64,000 nt of DNA from Chryseobacterium sp. VAUSW3 (GTDB lineage: Bacteria; Bacteroidota; Bacteroidia; Flavobacteriales; Weeksellaceae). This document shows positions 43,797-52,342 of this stretch, one piece after another. The stretch covers positions 310,001 through 374,000 of the forward strand of contig NZ_NIUY01000002.1 in the NCBI RefSeq assembly GCF_002205795.1, read 5' to 3'. The notes below the pieces were generated by a model, which was not told the DNA's origin, did no database searches, and saw only the letters and a list, made by a program, of their open reading frames with translations. The translations under genes and the position numbers were made by a program. How positions within the stretch are numbered: position 1 is the first letter of the stretch; each line of letters starts with the position of its first letter.

Positions 43797-43857
43797 GATT
43801 TATTTCTGCAAAATTAGGAGGTAAAAAAGATAAAAACGTTGATCTGGGACAACGTTT

Positions 43858-44430
43858 TTACCATTTCGATTTTATGCGGCTTAGGGTAGAGGGCGACAGG
43901 CCAAGGTAAGAAGCCGCCATTTTATTGGAAATGCGGGTAAGGAGGTGGGGCTGGTGTTCCATAATCCATTTTACTTTCTGCAGGGCATCAAAACCCTGGA
44001 AGCCATAGATGCGTTTCTGCGCGGTGATGAATCCCAACTCCAGAATTTCGGTATATATTTTTGCAAACTGGGGAATGGTTTGGGTAAGGTGATAAAAATC
44101 TGTCCGGGAAATCGCAAGAAGTTCAGATTTTTCTATGGTCTGCAGGTATTCTTCTGCCGGGCGCTGGTCAATAAAACTCGGTAAAGCGGTTGCGAAGTTC
44201 TCTTCAAAAGCAAAATACCTTGAACTTTCATTTCCATCGCGGTTTACGGTGAAGAGGCGAATGCAGCCTTTGTTGATAAAATAATAATGTCTGCAGACCT
44301 GATCCGGATTCAGGAGAATTTCATTTTTCCGCGTATAGACCGGTTTAAAACAAGACAGGATGGCCTGAAGGGCATCGGCACCAATGTCTGTCTTTGTCCT
44401 CATGAATTTTTCAAGTTTAGCGTACATCAT
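43858..44430 (-). CDS. Crp/Fnr-family transcriptional regulator
   Basis: About 190 residues starting MMYAKLEKFMRTKTDIG. A cyclic-nucleotide-binding-like beta-barrel (about 25-115, EILLNPDQVCRHYYFINKGC) is followed by a C-terminal helix-turn-helix (about 160-190, ISNKMAASYLGLSPSTLSRI). No Fnr-type Cys cluster is seen. The open frame runs on upstream to 44868, but that part reads through a fragment of an mgtA gene and is not part of this protein. The HbpS/uraH pair lies just downstream in the same direction. Confidence 0.85.
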   Translation of the reverse strand: MMYAKLEKFMRTKTDIGADALQAILSCFKPVYTRKNEILLNPDQVCRHYYFINKGCIRLFTVNRDGNESSRYFAFEENFATALPSFIDQRPAEEYLQTIEKSELLAISRTDFYHLTQTIPQFAKIYTEILELGFITAQKRIYGFQGFDALQKVKWIMEHQPHLLTRISNKMAASYLGLSPSTLSRIKSKW

Positions 44431-44507
44431 TCTGCAGTTTAGGGCTTCATTGTTATTTTCAGATGAAGTGGGTGGTTGCGTCGGCACGAAGTTAAACAAA
44501 TATGTCA

Positions 44508-44790
44508 TCACAGCCATTCTCCAAATCTTCTGATATACCAGTTTTTTACCACTTGAGTTAAAAGACAGTAACCCACAAGAATTCCGATGAGCCACGGGAA
44601 GTACGCAAAGGGCAGCGGCTGCATTTTCAGCATGGGAGCGACAGGAGTGAAGGGTAGGACCACCGCAACGAGCATAATCAGTGAAGTAACTGCGGTAACC
44701 GCCACTTGCCCAACTTTGGATGAAAGGGATTTTTCTGGTTCTGATCATAGGCACAATCAGGGTTGTGGGTGATTCGTAATAAAATAGTGG
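44508..44790 (-). pseudogene. C-terminal remnant of an MgtA-type magnesium P-type ATPase
   Basis: Read on the minus strand, one frame gives ESPTTLIVPMIRTRKIPFIQ, and a second frame, from about 44735, gives VAVTAVTSLIMLVAVVLP, FAYFPWLIGILVGYCLLTQV and a final RRFGEWL then stop. Together they equal the last two transmembrane helices of MgtA/MgtB (the TLIVHMIRT...IPFIQS and SYFPWL...YIRRFG pattern). The catalytic part is absent and one frameshift lies between. The left edge of similarity is near 44790, which marks a deletion end point. Confidence 0.78.
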
Positions 44791-45009
44791 GAGTGGAGAG
44801 TGGCGCAGTTGGAAACTGAATTGCCCGTGATGTATATGGTCAAAAAACATAGTACAGAAAATGCTCAATTCCAGTTCTCTCGATGAAATTTCAGTAGATT
44901 AAAGGCATAATACAGGATCCTGACGCCCTTTGCCCTAAGATATACCACGACCAAAACAGTTCTTACCATTCTTTCTCTGTGGTATCATTTATCTTTGCAA
45001 AGTAAAATA

Positions 45010-45921
45010 ATGAAGATGACGAATGAAATTAAGAATATTGTGATTCCTATAGACTTCACAAAAAATAATGTAAACTTTCTGAAGGCTGCAATGGCTATTG
45101 CGAAAAGGCATTCAGCAAATATTTATTTAATCAATGTTATAAAGTCCGGTTTGTTGGGTACAGGTACTGCAGGCAGCGGCAAGTTTTATTATCATGGAAA
45201 TGCGCTGCTGGATAACTCAGAAAATCTACTGGCTCAGGTAAAAAATAAACTGGAAAATGGTGGTTGTAAACATGTAGAAACCTACGCCACAGTGGGTTCG
45301 GTTGCGCAAAGTGTCACCGAATATGCCTCTGAAAAGTCTGCAGACCTTATTGTTTTTGGAGTAGATTATCCAAAGAAACGTCCGGGATTTATCAGTTACA
45401 ACGCATACGAGATTATTACAAATACTTTTGTTCCTGTAATTTCGGTTCCGTACAGCTGTACGAAACACGAATTCCAGCACATGCTGTATCCTGTAAGGGA
45501 TACCGAAGGCGTACTTTCTAAATTACAGTCTGTTTTACCTATTGCAAAGCGTAATAAATCAAAAATCAGTCTTCTAGGCATCGCTACCGGTAAAATAAAC
45601 AATTCCTTACTGTCGGTTAATAATACCATAAAATTTCTGAAAGTAAAACTTGCACGACAGAACGTAGAATATGCCCTGCGGGACGTATTAATTGATGAAA
45701 ATGCGGAAGACCGGATTCTTCAGGCCTGTAAAAGCTGCGATGCGGATCTGGTTGCGGTAAATGTTACAACCGAAAAACCACTGGCAAAGATCTTTCAAAA
45801 TAATTTTACCGAAAATGTTATCTATAAATCTCATATACCGGTATTATTTTACCGAAAGAAAAAACCTGAAGATGCCCTGATACAATATGTTACGATTCCT
45901 TATCCTATGTTCCCGGTTTAA
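45010..45921 (+). CDS. Two-domain universal stress protein
   Basis: 303 residues. Two tandem UspA-like domains, about 5-145 (NIVIPIDFTKNNVNFLKAAM, LIVFGVDY) and 150-290 (MLYPVRDTEG, DADLVAVNV). The ATP-binding G-2xG-9xG(S/T) motif of UspA is not clear in either half. The start at 45010 is chosen because TATCTTTG, a -7 element (44990-44997), lies over the longer start. The gene leads a three-gene operon with a GNAT protein and a PLP racemase; no direct link is evident. Confidence 0.83.
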   Translation: MKMTNEIKNIVIPIDFTKNNVNFLKAAMAIAKRHSANIYLINVIKSGLLGTGTAGSGKFYYHGNALLDNSENLLAQVKNKLENGGCKHVETYATVGSVAQSVTEYASEKSADLIVFGVDYPKKRPGFISYNAYEIITNTFVPVISVPYSCTKHEFQHMLYPVRDTEGVLSKLQSVLPIAKRNKSKISLLGIATGKINNSLLSVNNTIKFLKVKLARQNVEYALRDVLIDENAEDRILQACKSCDADLVAVNVTTEKPLAKIFQNNFTENVIYKSHIPVLFYRKKKPEDALIQYVTIPYPMFPV

Positions 45922-45935
45922 CTTAAAAATACACA

Positions 45936-46370
45936 ATGCAAATTATAAAATTTTCAAACACCCTTATCCCACAGTCCTACAGAAATGAAATCGCTTTGTT
46001 TCTGGAGGAGCATCTACAGCAGTACGGCGATTCTTATGAGGATATTTCGCTGGCTCTGGATTATGTTTCAGATACGTCAGGGAGCAAAGGCGGGTATCTT
46101 CTGGTGGCACAGCACGATGATGTGGTCACCGGTGCGGTGGTCGTCAACAAAACCGCAATGTCGGGATATATTCCCGAGAATATTCTGGTTTATATTGCTA
46201 CCCATCATGAGTACCGGGGAATGGGCATTGGCAAAATGCTGATGGAAGAAGTGGTAAACCTTTGCGAAGGAAGTATCGCCCTGCACTGTGAACCGGATAA
46301 TCCGGCGAGGAAACTTTACGAAAAATTGGGCTTCACTTCAAAATATCTGGAAATGAGACTTGTAAAGTAA
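45936..46370 (+). CDS. GNAT N-acetyltransferase
   Basis: 144 residues. The acetyl-CoA-binding motif A EYRGMGIGKMLMEEV (about 90-104) and the GNAT end DNPARKLYEKLGF (about 124-136) are clear. N-terminal residues are not diagnostic for a substrate. It lies 15 bases after the universal stress gene and 6 bases before the PLP-racemase gene, so it is part of the same operon. The neighbouring racemase hints at an amino-acid-type substrate, but this is inference. Confidence 0.85.
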   Translation: MQIIKFSNTLIPQSYRNEIALFLEEHLQQYGDSYEDISLALDYVSDTSGSKGGYLLVAQHDDVVTGAVVVNKTAMSGYIPENILVYIATHHEYRGMGIGKMLMEEVVNLCEGSIALHCEPDNPARKLYEKLGFTSKYLEMRLVK

Positions 46371-46375
46371 GATAA

Positions 46376-47476
46376 ATGTCGATTGTAACATTAAATAGAG
46401 ATAAACTTATACAAAATTTCAATTTTCTGCAGAAACTTTTTTCGGAAAACAATATCGAATGGAGTGTTGTCACAAAGGTGCTTTGCGGGAATGAAAGCTT
46501 CCTGAAAGAAGTGTTGTCGCTGCCTATCGACGAATTCTGTGATTCCAGAATATCCAACCTTGAAAAAATTAAGGTGCTTTCTCCAAATTCACAGACCGTT
46601 TATATAAAACCTGTTCCTTTAACTTTTGTTGAGGATATTCTAAGCTATGCTGACGTAAGCTTTAATACGGAAATCAATACGCTCAAGCTAATATCGCAGA
46701 AAGCGGTTTCGATTAATACCGTACATAAAACCGTGATTATGATCGAGATGGGCGAGTTGCGCGAAGGTGTGGTGAGGGAGCGTCTGCTGGATTTTTTTGC
46801 TAAGGTAAAAGATCTTCCGAGTATTAAAATTGTCGGAATTGGCACAAATTTAACGTGTATGAATGGCGTGCTCCCAGATTACGGAAAAATGAAAGAACTG
46901 TACGAATGCCGGAACGAGGTTGAACAGATGTTCGGGATAGACATTCCTTATATCTCCGGGGGTGCCTCAGTGGCTATCCCGCTTATTATGAGCGGGGAAA
47001 TGCCGGAGTATATCAACCATTTCCGGGTGGGCGAAACGTTGTTTTTTGGAACCAATGTTTATGATCATTCTGATATTGAAGGAATGTGCCAGGATGTATT
47101 TAAACTTCATGCTGAAATTATTGAAATTAAAGAAAAACCCAATATTCCGGAAGGTAAGTTAGGTTATAACCTTACCGGTGAAAAGAAGGATTTCAGCGTT
47201 GAGCCGAAAAATTCCACCAGCAAACGGGCTATTATTGATGTAGGGCTTCTTGAAATGAATCTTAAGGATTTGAAGCCCATAGATGAATCCCTGAAAATTG
47301 TAGGCGGCAGTTCGGATATGCTGGTGCTGGATATTGAAGATGCCCACCGGAATTATAAGGTGGGGGATTTTATAACGTTCAATATCAATTATATGGGTTT
47401 GCTGAGTCTGATGAATTCCGACTATGTAGAAAAGAAAACCGTAAAAACCGGTCGTGAGCAATTAAATCCTGCCTAA
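46376..47476 (+). CDS. Alanine/ornithine racemase-like PLP enzyme
   Basis: 366 residues of the alanine-racemase N-terminal-domain family (Orr/YhfX-like). The PLP lysine is likely in WSVVTKVLCGNE (about residue 31-33). HFRVGETLFFG and SGGASVAIPLIM are typical of the group. The C-terminal domain (about 240-355) is a beta domain with IGLMSLMNSDYVEKK-like ends. The canonical C-terminal catalytic Tyr of alanine racemase is not certain. Substrate could be alanine, ornithine or another amino acid. It closes the Usp-GNAT-racemase operon. Confidence 0.78.
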   Translation: MSIVTLNRDKLIQNFNFLQKLFSENNIEWSVVTKVLCGNESFLKEVLSLPIDEFCDSRISNLEKIKVLSPNSQTVYIKPVPLTFVEDILSYADVSFNTEINTLKLISQKAVSINTVHKTVIMIEMGELREGVVRERLLDFFAKVKDLPSIKIVGIGTNLTCMNGVLPDYGKMKELYECRNEVEQMFGIDIPYISGGASVAIPLIMSGEMPEYINHFRVGETLFFGTNVYDHSDIEGMCQDVFKLHAEIIEIKEKPNIPEGKLGYNLTGEKKDFSVEPKNSTSKRAIIDVGLLEMNLKDLKPIDESLKIVGGSSDMLVLDIEDAHRNYKVGDFITFNINYMGLLSLMNSDYVEKKTVKTGREQLNPA

Positions 47477-47544
47477 ATCCAATAAAAACATCTCCGATCT
47501 TCATATTTTTTCATCATATTAAATAAATCATCACACGGTAGCGG

Positions 47545-47586
47545 TAAAATATACCATTATTTATTTTATGGTATATTTTATCTTTG
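47545..47586. promoter_or_regulatory. Perfect 13-bp inverted repeat overlapping the araC promoter
   Basis: TAAAATATACCAT (47545-47557) and ATGGTATATTTTA (47568-47580) are perfect inverted copies with a 10-base spacer. The right arm runs into the -7 element TATCTTTG (47579-47586). The site stands 12 bases before the AraC-type gene, a good autoregulation operator. Confidence 0.7.
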
Positions 47587-47598
47587 CATCCTAAGTGT

Positions 47599-48492
47599 AT
47601 GATACCGATGAAAAACACCAGTCCTCCAAGGAAATACTCCATAAAGAACATCAAGAAGACTCCCCAGCATGTGGTAGATTTCAATTTTTACTCCTTTGAA
47701 CAGTTTCTGAAGGATGCGGAACATCTTACAAAATCACACCGGCACGACTTTTATACCTTTCTGCTCACTGTTGATGGCGTGGGTTCGCATATTATAGATT
47801 TTGAAGAGTACGAAATCAAACCTAGGCGGCTGTTCTTCATCAATTATGACCAGATTCATTCCTGGAAGTTAGACGGGCCAATCCACGGGAAAATCATTCT
47901 GTTTTCAAAGTCGTTTTATAACCTTATTTATACCGGTAACAGTGACATTAGGAGTGACACGGCGCTGGAAAACCTGCCTACCTACGTTGATATAGAGGAA
48001 GAAGATTTCTCTTCCTGGCTCTCCGTCTGCGGGCATATTGAACATGAGTTTAAAAAATCTGAAAAGTTTTCGGAAGAGGTGACCTGTCTTTTGCTGAAGA
48101 CCTGTGTTTTAAAAATGGAGCGCATAGCGGAAAATTCCAACCCGGCAAGCAGCAGGACCGACCACAAAAGTATGCTGGTTGATGCGTTCAAGAAACTGGT
48201 GAATGTGAATTTCCGGGAACTTAAAACAACAAGTGATTACGCCCACGAGCTGTCGATAACGGCAAATTACCTGAATGCCCTTGTAAAGGAGTCACTTGGG
48301 AAACCTGCAGGGACTGTCATTCGAAACCGGGTCATACTAGAAGCAAAAAGACTCCTGTCGCATTCGGATCTCTCGGTACGACAGATCTCTCTGGAACTGG
48401 GATTTACAGACAATTCGCACTTCGGAAAATATTTTAAGAAAAGTACCGGTCTTACGCCAGATACGTACAGAAAAAATTCGATTAATAATTAA
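47599..48492 (+). CDS. AraC-family transcriptional regulator
   Basis: 297 residues from MIPMKNTSPPRK (a start three codons later is equally possible). An N-terminal cupin-like sensor region (about 20-170, HRHDFYTFLLTVDGVG and SWKLDGPIHGKIILF) precedes a C-terminal AraC DNA-binding domain (about 205-297) with HELSITANYLNALVKES and RQISLELGFTDNSHFGKYFK. The promoter lies over a perfect inverted repeat. A small unknown ORF follows 11 bases later. Ligand and other targets are unknown. Confidence 0.9.
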   Translation: MIPMKNTSPPRKYSIKNIKKTPQHVVDFNFYSFEQFLKDAEHLTKSHRHDFYTFLLTVDGVGSHIIDFEEYEIKPRRLFFINYDQIHSWKLDGPIHGKIILFSKSFYNLIYTGNSDIRSDTALENLPTYVDIEEEDFSSWLSVCGHIEHEFKKSEKFSEEVTCLLLKTCVLKMERIAENSNPASSRTDHKSMLVDAFKKLVNVNFRELKTTSDYAHELSITANYLNALVKESLGKPAGTVIRNRVILEAKRLLSHSDLSVRQISLELGFTDNSHFGKYFKKSTGLTPDTYRKNSINN

Positions 48493-48503
48493 TATCAATA
48501 TTT

Positions 48504-48710
48504 ATGAAAAATAACAGTTCAACACACCATTCAAAAAGCAGAACAGACCTGTTTTACCGACAAAAGCCCGAAAGTCTGAAATTAAGACATACGGGGATTT
48601 CAACGAAAGTGGATTCAAATTTTGATTCCTTTGGACTTATTACCCTAACCCATATCGAAGCGGAAAAACCAAAGGAACACAATGTAAGAAACGGGAAGGT
48701 ACGTCCATAA
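48504..48710 (+). CDS. Small hypothetical protein after the AraC gene
   Basis: 68 residues (MKNNSSTHHSKSRTDLFYRQ, then LRHTGISTKV...LITLTHIEAEKP). It is polar, with no signal peptide or membrane helix, and no family is recognised. It starts 11 bases after the AraC stop and may be cotranscribed. Coding status rests on position and an uninterrupted frame only. The following 200 bases to the mscS gene hold no recognised feature. Confidence 0.4.
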   Translation: MKNNSSTHHSKSRTDLFYRQKPESLKLRHTGISTKVDSNFDSFGLITLTHIEAEKPKEHNVRNGKVRP

Positions 48711-48912
48711 AAAAGTGACCGGACCGGGGGCTGCCGGAGCTGATGAATTGACTTCAGGTCCAGTGGCCCCCGGATGCCTGCATTCACCATGAAGTATGGC
48801 AGGCAGTTTGCGTAGGTTTGGCGCGGGAGTAATCATGTGACAGAAACCATCAGTTCTTCAAGGGCATGGTATCACTGATTAATCCCTGCATTGCGGTACG
48901 ATAAAAAGAAAT

Positions 48913-49758
48913 ATGGAAACCAACAAACTTTTACAATCCTTTCAGGAAAGCTGGAACAGTTTTATAGACCGGGTGCCCGAAATCCTGATGGCCATACTCA
49001 TCATTGCCATTGGAACTTTCGTAGCCAATAAAATATCAGATCTTGCCCGTAACACGATCAGAGGTAAATCCAGAGACCCACTGATGACCAATTTTCTGGT
49101 GAAAGCCATTAAACTTGTTTTTATAACGGTCGTTATTATGTTTGCCCTAAGAATTGCAGGACTGGACGGTATCGCCACCGGACTTTTAACGGCGGCAGGG
49201 GCTTCTGCGGTAATTCTGGGTTTCGCCTTTAAAGATGTTGGCGAGAATTTTATATCAGGGATCATCCTTTCCTTTAACAGGCCTTTTAATCTGGATGATA
49301 CGGTAAGCATCGGTGATATTTTCGGTAAGGTGAAAGCAATGGAATTCCGATACACCAAACTTAAAACTTTCGACGGTAAAGTGGTGTATATCCCGAACAG
49401 TGATGTCATCCGAAAGCCCGTATTCAATTTCACCGAAGACGGCTTTTTCCGTATGGAGTTTATGGTGGGTATTGCCTATGAAAATGATATCGACAGCGCT
49501 AAAAATATTATTTTAGAGACCATTAAAAAACACCGTCTGGCTTTGCGGGACCCCGACCATGAGCCTTTCGTGCTTACCGACGAGCTTGCCACCAATGCAG
49601 TCAACATCAAAGTGTTTTTTTGGGTAGACGCGGAAGATTACCGCCGGGATGCCCTGATGATCCGCAGCGAAATGATCGATCAGGTAAAAATCAATTTGCT
49701 CTCCACTGGCATCTCTATGCCTGCAAATATTCAGGAACTCAAATGGTATAAAGAATAA
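48913..49758 (+). CDS. Small-conductance mechanosensitive channel (MscS family)
   Basis: 281 residues. Three transmembrane helices (about 18-37, 57-78, 86-110) and the pore-lining TM3 GASAVILGFAFKDVGENFISG, followed by the beta domain (VKAMEFRYTKLKTFDGKVVYIPN, here as VKAMEFRYTKL and VVYIPNSD) and a C-terminal alpha/beta domain. It is a heptameric inner-membrane channel that opens on membrane tension to release solutes. A DUF389 membrane protein follows 32 bases later and is probably cotranscribed, a pairing that suits envelope-stress functions. Confidence 0.93.
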   Translation: METNKLLQSFQESWNSFIDRVPEILMAILIIAIGTFVANKISDLARNTIRGKSRDPLMTNFLVKAIKLVFITVVIMFALRIAGLDGIATGLLTAAGASAVILGFAFKDVGENFISGIILSFNRPFNLDDTVSIGDIFGKVKAMEFRYTKLKTFDGKVVYIPNSDVIRKPVFNFTEDGFFRMEFMVGIAYENDIDSAKNIILETIKKHRLALRDPDHEPFVLTDELATNAVNIKVFFWVDAEDYRRDALMIRSEMIDQVKINLLSTGISMPANIQELKWYKE

Positions 49759-49790
49759 TGAATTAAATTTGCGGATATTTCACTGTTGAT

Positions 49791-51074
49791 ATGAACAAAC
49801 TTTTTAACCTCCACAACGGCGAAGAGCGCAAAGAAAAAGTCCTGGAAAATGTACGCAACAGCATTTCTTTTTCGGGTTCCAATTTCTGGATTCTCGCGTG
49901 TGCCATCATGGTGGCTTCCATTGGGCTTAATGTAAATTCCACCGCTGTTGTCATTGGTGCGATGTTGATTTCTCCGCTGATGGGACCTATTGTAGGGGCG
50001 GGCTTTGCATTGGGCATCTATGACTCCGCGCTCCTGAGGAAATCGCTGAAAAACCTGCTTATTTCTACGCTGGTAGGTCTGCTGGTGTCCTCGCTATATT
50101 TTCTGCTGACCCCTTTCAAAGAAGCCCAGTCTGAAATTCTGGCCAGGACCGCGCCGAATATCTACGATGTGCTCATTGCTTTCTTTGGTGGTCTGGTGGG
50201 AGTGATCGCCGTAACCAGGGTTGAAAAAGGAAATCCGATTCCCGGAGTCGCCATTGCGACCGCTTTGATGCCGCCACTCTGCACTGCAGGATATGGTCTG
50301 GCAACCGGTGAATTGGCTTATTTTGCCGGCGCCATGTTTCTTTATGCCATTAACTGTGTTTTTATCTGTATTGCCACCTTCATCATTGTAAAATATTTAA
50401 AATATCCTGCTGCCGAATTTGTAGATAAAAAAAAGGAATCCAGGGTCCGCACCTGGATTACCGTTGTCACGCTATTAATGATTATTCCCAGCGTTTATTT
50501 TGCCTACCGTTTCTTAGAGCAGCAAAGATTTTATGAACAGGTCTCCAATTTCATCACCAAAGAGTTTGAGGATAAGGGAAATACCATTGTGTACCGAAAG
50601 ACTTTCTATAACACCAGTCCCAGGCGTATAGAACTTGCTTTTCTTACCCGTAAATTTACATCGGAGCAGATCAGGGACGAAGAAAGAAAACTGGCTGCAT
50701 TCGGAATTACAGATACCCGCCTCGTGATCCGGCAGGACAGCGCTTTTCTTGCCCAGGCTTCGAAAATTCAGAATAATGAAGTGGCAAACGATGTTTCCAA
50801 GGTGGCAGCAGAACTCAATGCGAAAATGGATAAATACGTATTCCAGACAGATAATCTTTACAGCGAAGCCAAAGCCATCATTCCGGAACTGACAACACTG
50901 TCAGCCTCAAAGCATGAAATCCTTTCTGACAGCGACAGCGCATCCGTGATTCCCGTCGCCATGTATGAAAGCGGGAATGCGCTTAGTGATGAGCAGACCA
51001 AAACGCTGCAGAACTGGTTGAAAGCCAGGCTGAAAGTTGATACGATTGAAATTTACAGGAGGGCAGCGAAATAG
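49791..51074 (+). CDS. DUF389 membrane protein with C-terminal soluble extension
   Basis: 427 residues. The DUF389 domain (about 20-205) has the hydrophobic block NFWILACAIMVASIGLNVNS and the conserved VVIGAMLISPLMGPIVGAGF and IATALMPPLCTAGYGLA. A further helix (about 220-240) leads to a soluble C-terminal region (about 245-427) with no family match. Inner-membrane protein of unknown role, possibly transport. It follows the MscS gene by 32 bases. Confidence 0.83.
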   Translation: MNKLFNLHNGEERKEKVLENVRNSISFSGSNFWILACAIMVASIGLNVNSTAVVIGAMLISPLMGPIVGAGFALGIYDSALLRKSLKNLLISTLVGLLVSSLYFLLTPFKEAQSEILARTAPNIYDVLIAFFGGLVGVIAVTRVEKGNPIPGVAIATALMPPLCTAGYGLATGELAYFAGAMFLYAINCVFICIATFIIVKYLKYPAAEFVDKKKESRVRTWITVVTLLMIIPSVYFAYRFLEQQRFYEQVSNFITKEFEDKGNTIVYRKTFYNTSPRRIELAFLTRKFTSEQIRDEERKLAAFGITDTRLVIRQDSAFLAQASKIQNNEVANDVSKVAAELNAKMDKYVFQTDNLYSEAKAIIPELTTLSASKHEILSDSDSASVIPVAMYESGNALSDEQTKTLQNWLKARLKVDTIEIYRRAAK

Positions 51075-51110
51075 GTTGAGGTTATGGTTGAGGTTTAAGG
51101 TTAGGGTTGT
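51074..51110. repeat. Three-unit G/T-rich tandem repeat
   Basis: GGTTGAGGTTAT, GGTTGAGGTTTA, AGGTTAGGGTTG: three near-copies of a 12-base unit, just after the DUF389 stop codon. Similar AACCTCAACC-type low-complexity runs are seen in other Chryseobacterium intergenic regions, to my recollection. Confidence 0.6.
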
Positions 51111-51130
51111 TGCAGAGCAACGGCATTGAT

Positions 51131-51634
51131 TCACCCTATCCGGAAATCTGAACTGCACGTTTTGATTCCGCTAAAGATTTTTACCGTGTGGTCAGAAAAG
51201 TGCAGTTTTGATGAAATGGCTCCTGTTTTCAGCCCTTTGGCAAACAGTACAATTATTTCTACCTCTTTTTTGGATAGGATTTGCGACCTGTTGGCCTTCG
51301 CTTTTATCCACTGCATTTTATGTAATGCAGTTCGCTCACCGATATTTCGTAAGCTCGTGATTGCATTTGCAAGCATAAACAGTAGGCTGTTTTTAAGCTG
51401 CATCATATGTTGGAATCCTATTCCGTTTATCTTTTCAATCTTCATAAGTTCTTCTTCATGAACAAAAGTACGGTCATCTGGATTGATGAGTTCTGTAATG
51501 CCGCATAGATGCCCGGGGATCGCTGCTAAACCATTCATTTTTAAAATGTTTGGATGTTGGTTGGTCCGTGTATTTGATTTCACCGGCACTGCATAGTAAT
51601 ACCACGCTCCGACATCGCAGAGTTCTGCAGTCAT
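51131..51634 (-). pseudogene. Decayed LuxR/PAS-type regulator
   Basis: An open frame of 167 codons. The C-terminal part contains a LuxR-like helix-turn-helix (LSKKEVEIIVLFAKGLKTGA, then HFSDHTVK), and the middle resembles the PAS region of Chryseobacterium regulators (ITELINPDDRTFVHEEELMK). After HTVK the expected recognition-helix end is lost (IFSGIKTCSSDFRIG), and the N-terminus does not fit the family. Together this suggests an old frameshifted gene rather than a working regulator. Confidence 0.55.
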
Positions 51635-51785
51635 TTTTTCTTTCAGAAAGCCGGCAAGCTGACAAAGATCTTTAAAAATGGTGCAGCCTTTTAAACTGCG
51701 CCAAAAACCTCTTATGCGTGAATTGCCACCGAAGGAAATTAAATTCCCAAGTCACTGTTTAAAGAGACTTTCCCATAAAAAAGGC

Positions 51786-51882
51786 TATATTTGCCACTCA
51801 TTGGGTGAATCGTGTGCAAATCACGAGCTGTCGCGCAACCGTAATCTGCAGGTGCAGAAAGTCGGATCCCCTAAATACTTTC
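51786..51882 (+). promoter_or_regulatory. Cobalamin riboswitch with its promoter
   Basis: A -7 element TATATTTG (51786-51793) is followed by a cobalamin-riboswitch core: GGGTGAATC, then TGCAAATCACGAGCTGTCG, CGCAACCGTAA (the B12 box is nearly exact), a TCTGCA..TGCAGA hairpin, and AAAGTCGGATCCC. The order and bases match the adenosylcobalamin-type consensus (GGTGAAT, GCTGTCCCGCAACTGTAA, AGTCGGA). A 72-codon frame across it (51678-51896) is therefore not a gene. Confidence 0.82.
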
Positions 51883-51893
51883 GCGATTTGAAG

Positions 51894-51917
51894 TAAAAAT
51901 CCGCTGTGGATTTTTAT
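51894..51917 (+). terminator. Hairpin expression platform of the cobalamin riboswitch
   Basis: TAAAAATCC / GGATTTTTA around GCTGT, followed by a T-rich stretch (TTCATTTCATTTTTTT). It starts 12 bases after the aptamer and 36 bases before the thioesterase ATG, as expected for transcription attenuation. Confidence 0.78.
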
Positions 51918-51952
51918 TCATTTCATTTTTTTAATTTTAAAACTTAAAAGAG

Positions 51953-52342
51953 ATGAATTACGAAGAAAAGGTTAAATCTTCTGAAACTCACGTTTTTAAA
52001 GTCGTATTCCCCAATACAACCAATCACCACAACACCATGTTTGGAGGCAAAGTAATGGAAATGATGGACGAAGTGGCCTTCATGACCGCCACGCGTTTTG
52101 CCCGCAAATCCTTTGTAACGGTAAGTTGCGACCGCATAGATTTCAAAAACCCCATTCCTGCCGACACCCTGGTAGAGCTGATCGGTAAAGTAAAATATGT
52201 AGGGAACACCAGCTTGAAAGTGAGTATCGATGTCTTTGTAGAAGATATGTATAACGAGAGCCGGGAAAAAGCAGTTTCCGGAGACTTCACGCTGGTCGCT
52301 ATTGATAAGGATAAGAAGGCAACCAGAATTTTTGCGCCCTAG
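51953..52342 (+). CDS. Acyl-CoA thioesterase (hotdog fold)
   Basis: 129 residues of the YciA/BACH-like acyl-CoA thioesterase group. Seen: HHNTMFGGKVMEMMDEVAF, with the catalytic-type Asp in MMDE, then FVTVSCDRIDFKNPIPADTL and the strand VKYVGNTSLKVSI. It hydrolyses acyl-CoA esters in the cytoplasm; the chain length is not predictable. A cobalamin riboswitch and terminator stand directly upstream, unusual for this family. Confidence 0.88.
   Translation: MNYEEKVKSSETHVFKVVFPNTTNHHNTMFGGKVMEMMDEVAFMTATRFARKSFVTVSCDRIDFKNPIPADTLVELIGKVKYVGNTSLKVSIDVFVEDMYNESREKAVSGDFTLVAIDKDKKATRIFAP

Noticed and set aside
42898-43824. Long plus-strand frame of 308 codons opposite uraH and the HbpS-like gene
   Set aside because: It is antisense to two well-supported genes and has no family features.
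44431-44868. N-terminal extension of the Crp/Fnr frame up to 44868
   Set aside because: These codons read through the mgtA remnant in a wrong frame. The Crp/Fnr domain starts at MMYAKLEKF.
51678-51896. A 72-codon open frame over the riboswitch
   Set aside because: It runs through a near-consensus cobalamin riboswitch and its -7 element, has no family similarity, and ends within the RNA.
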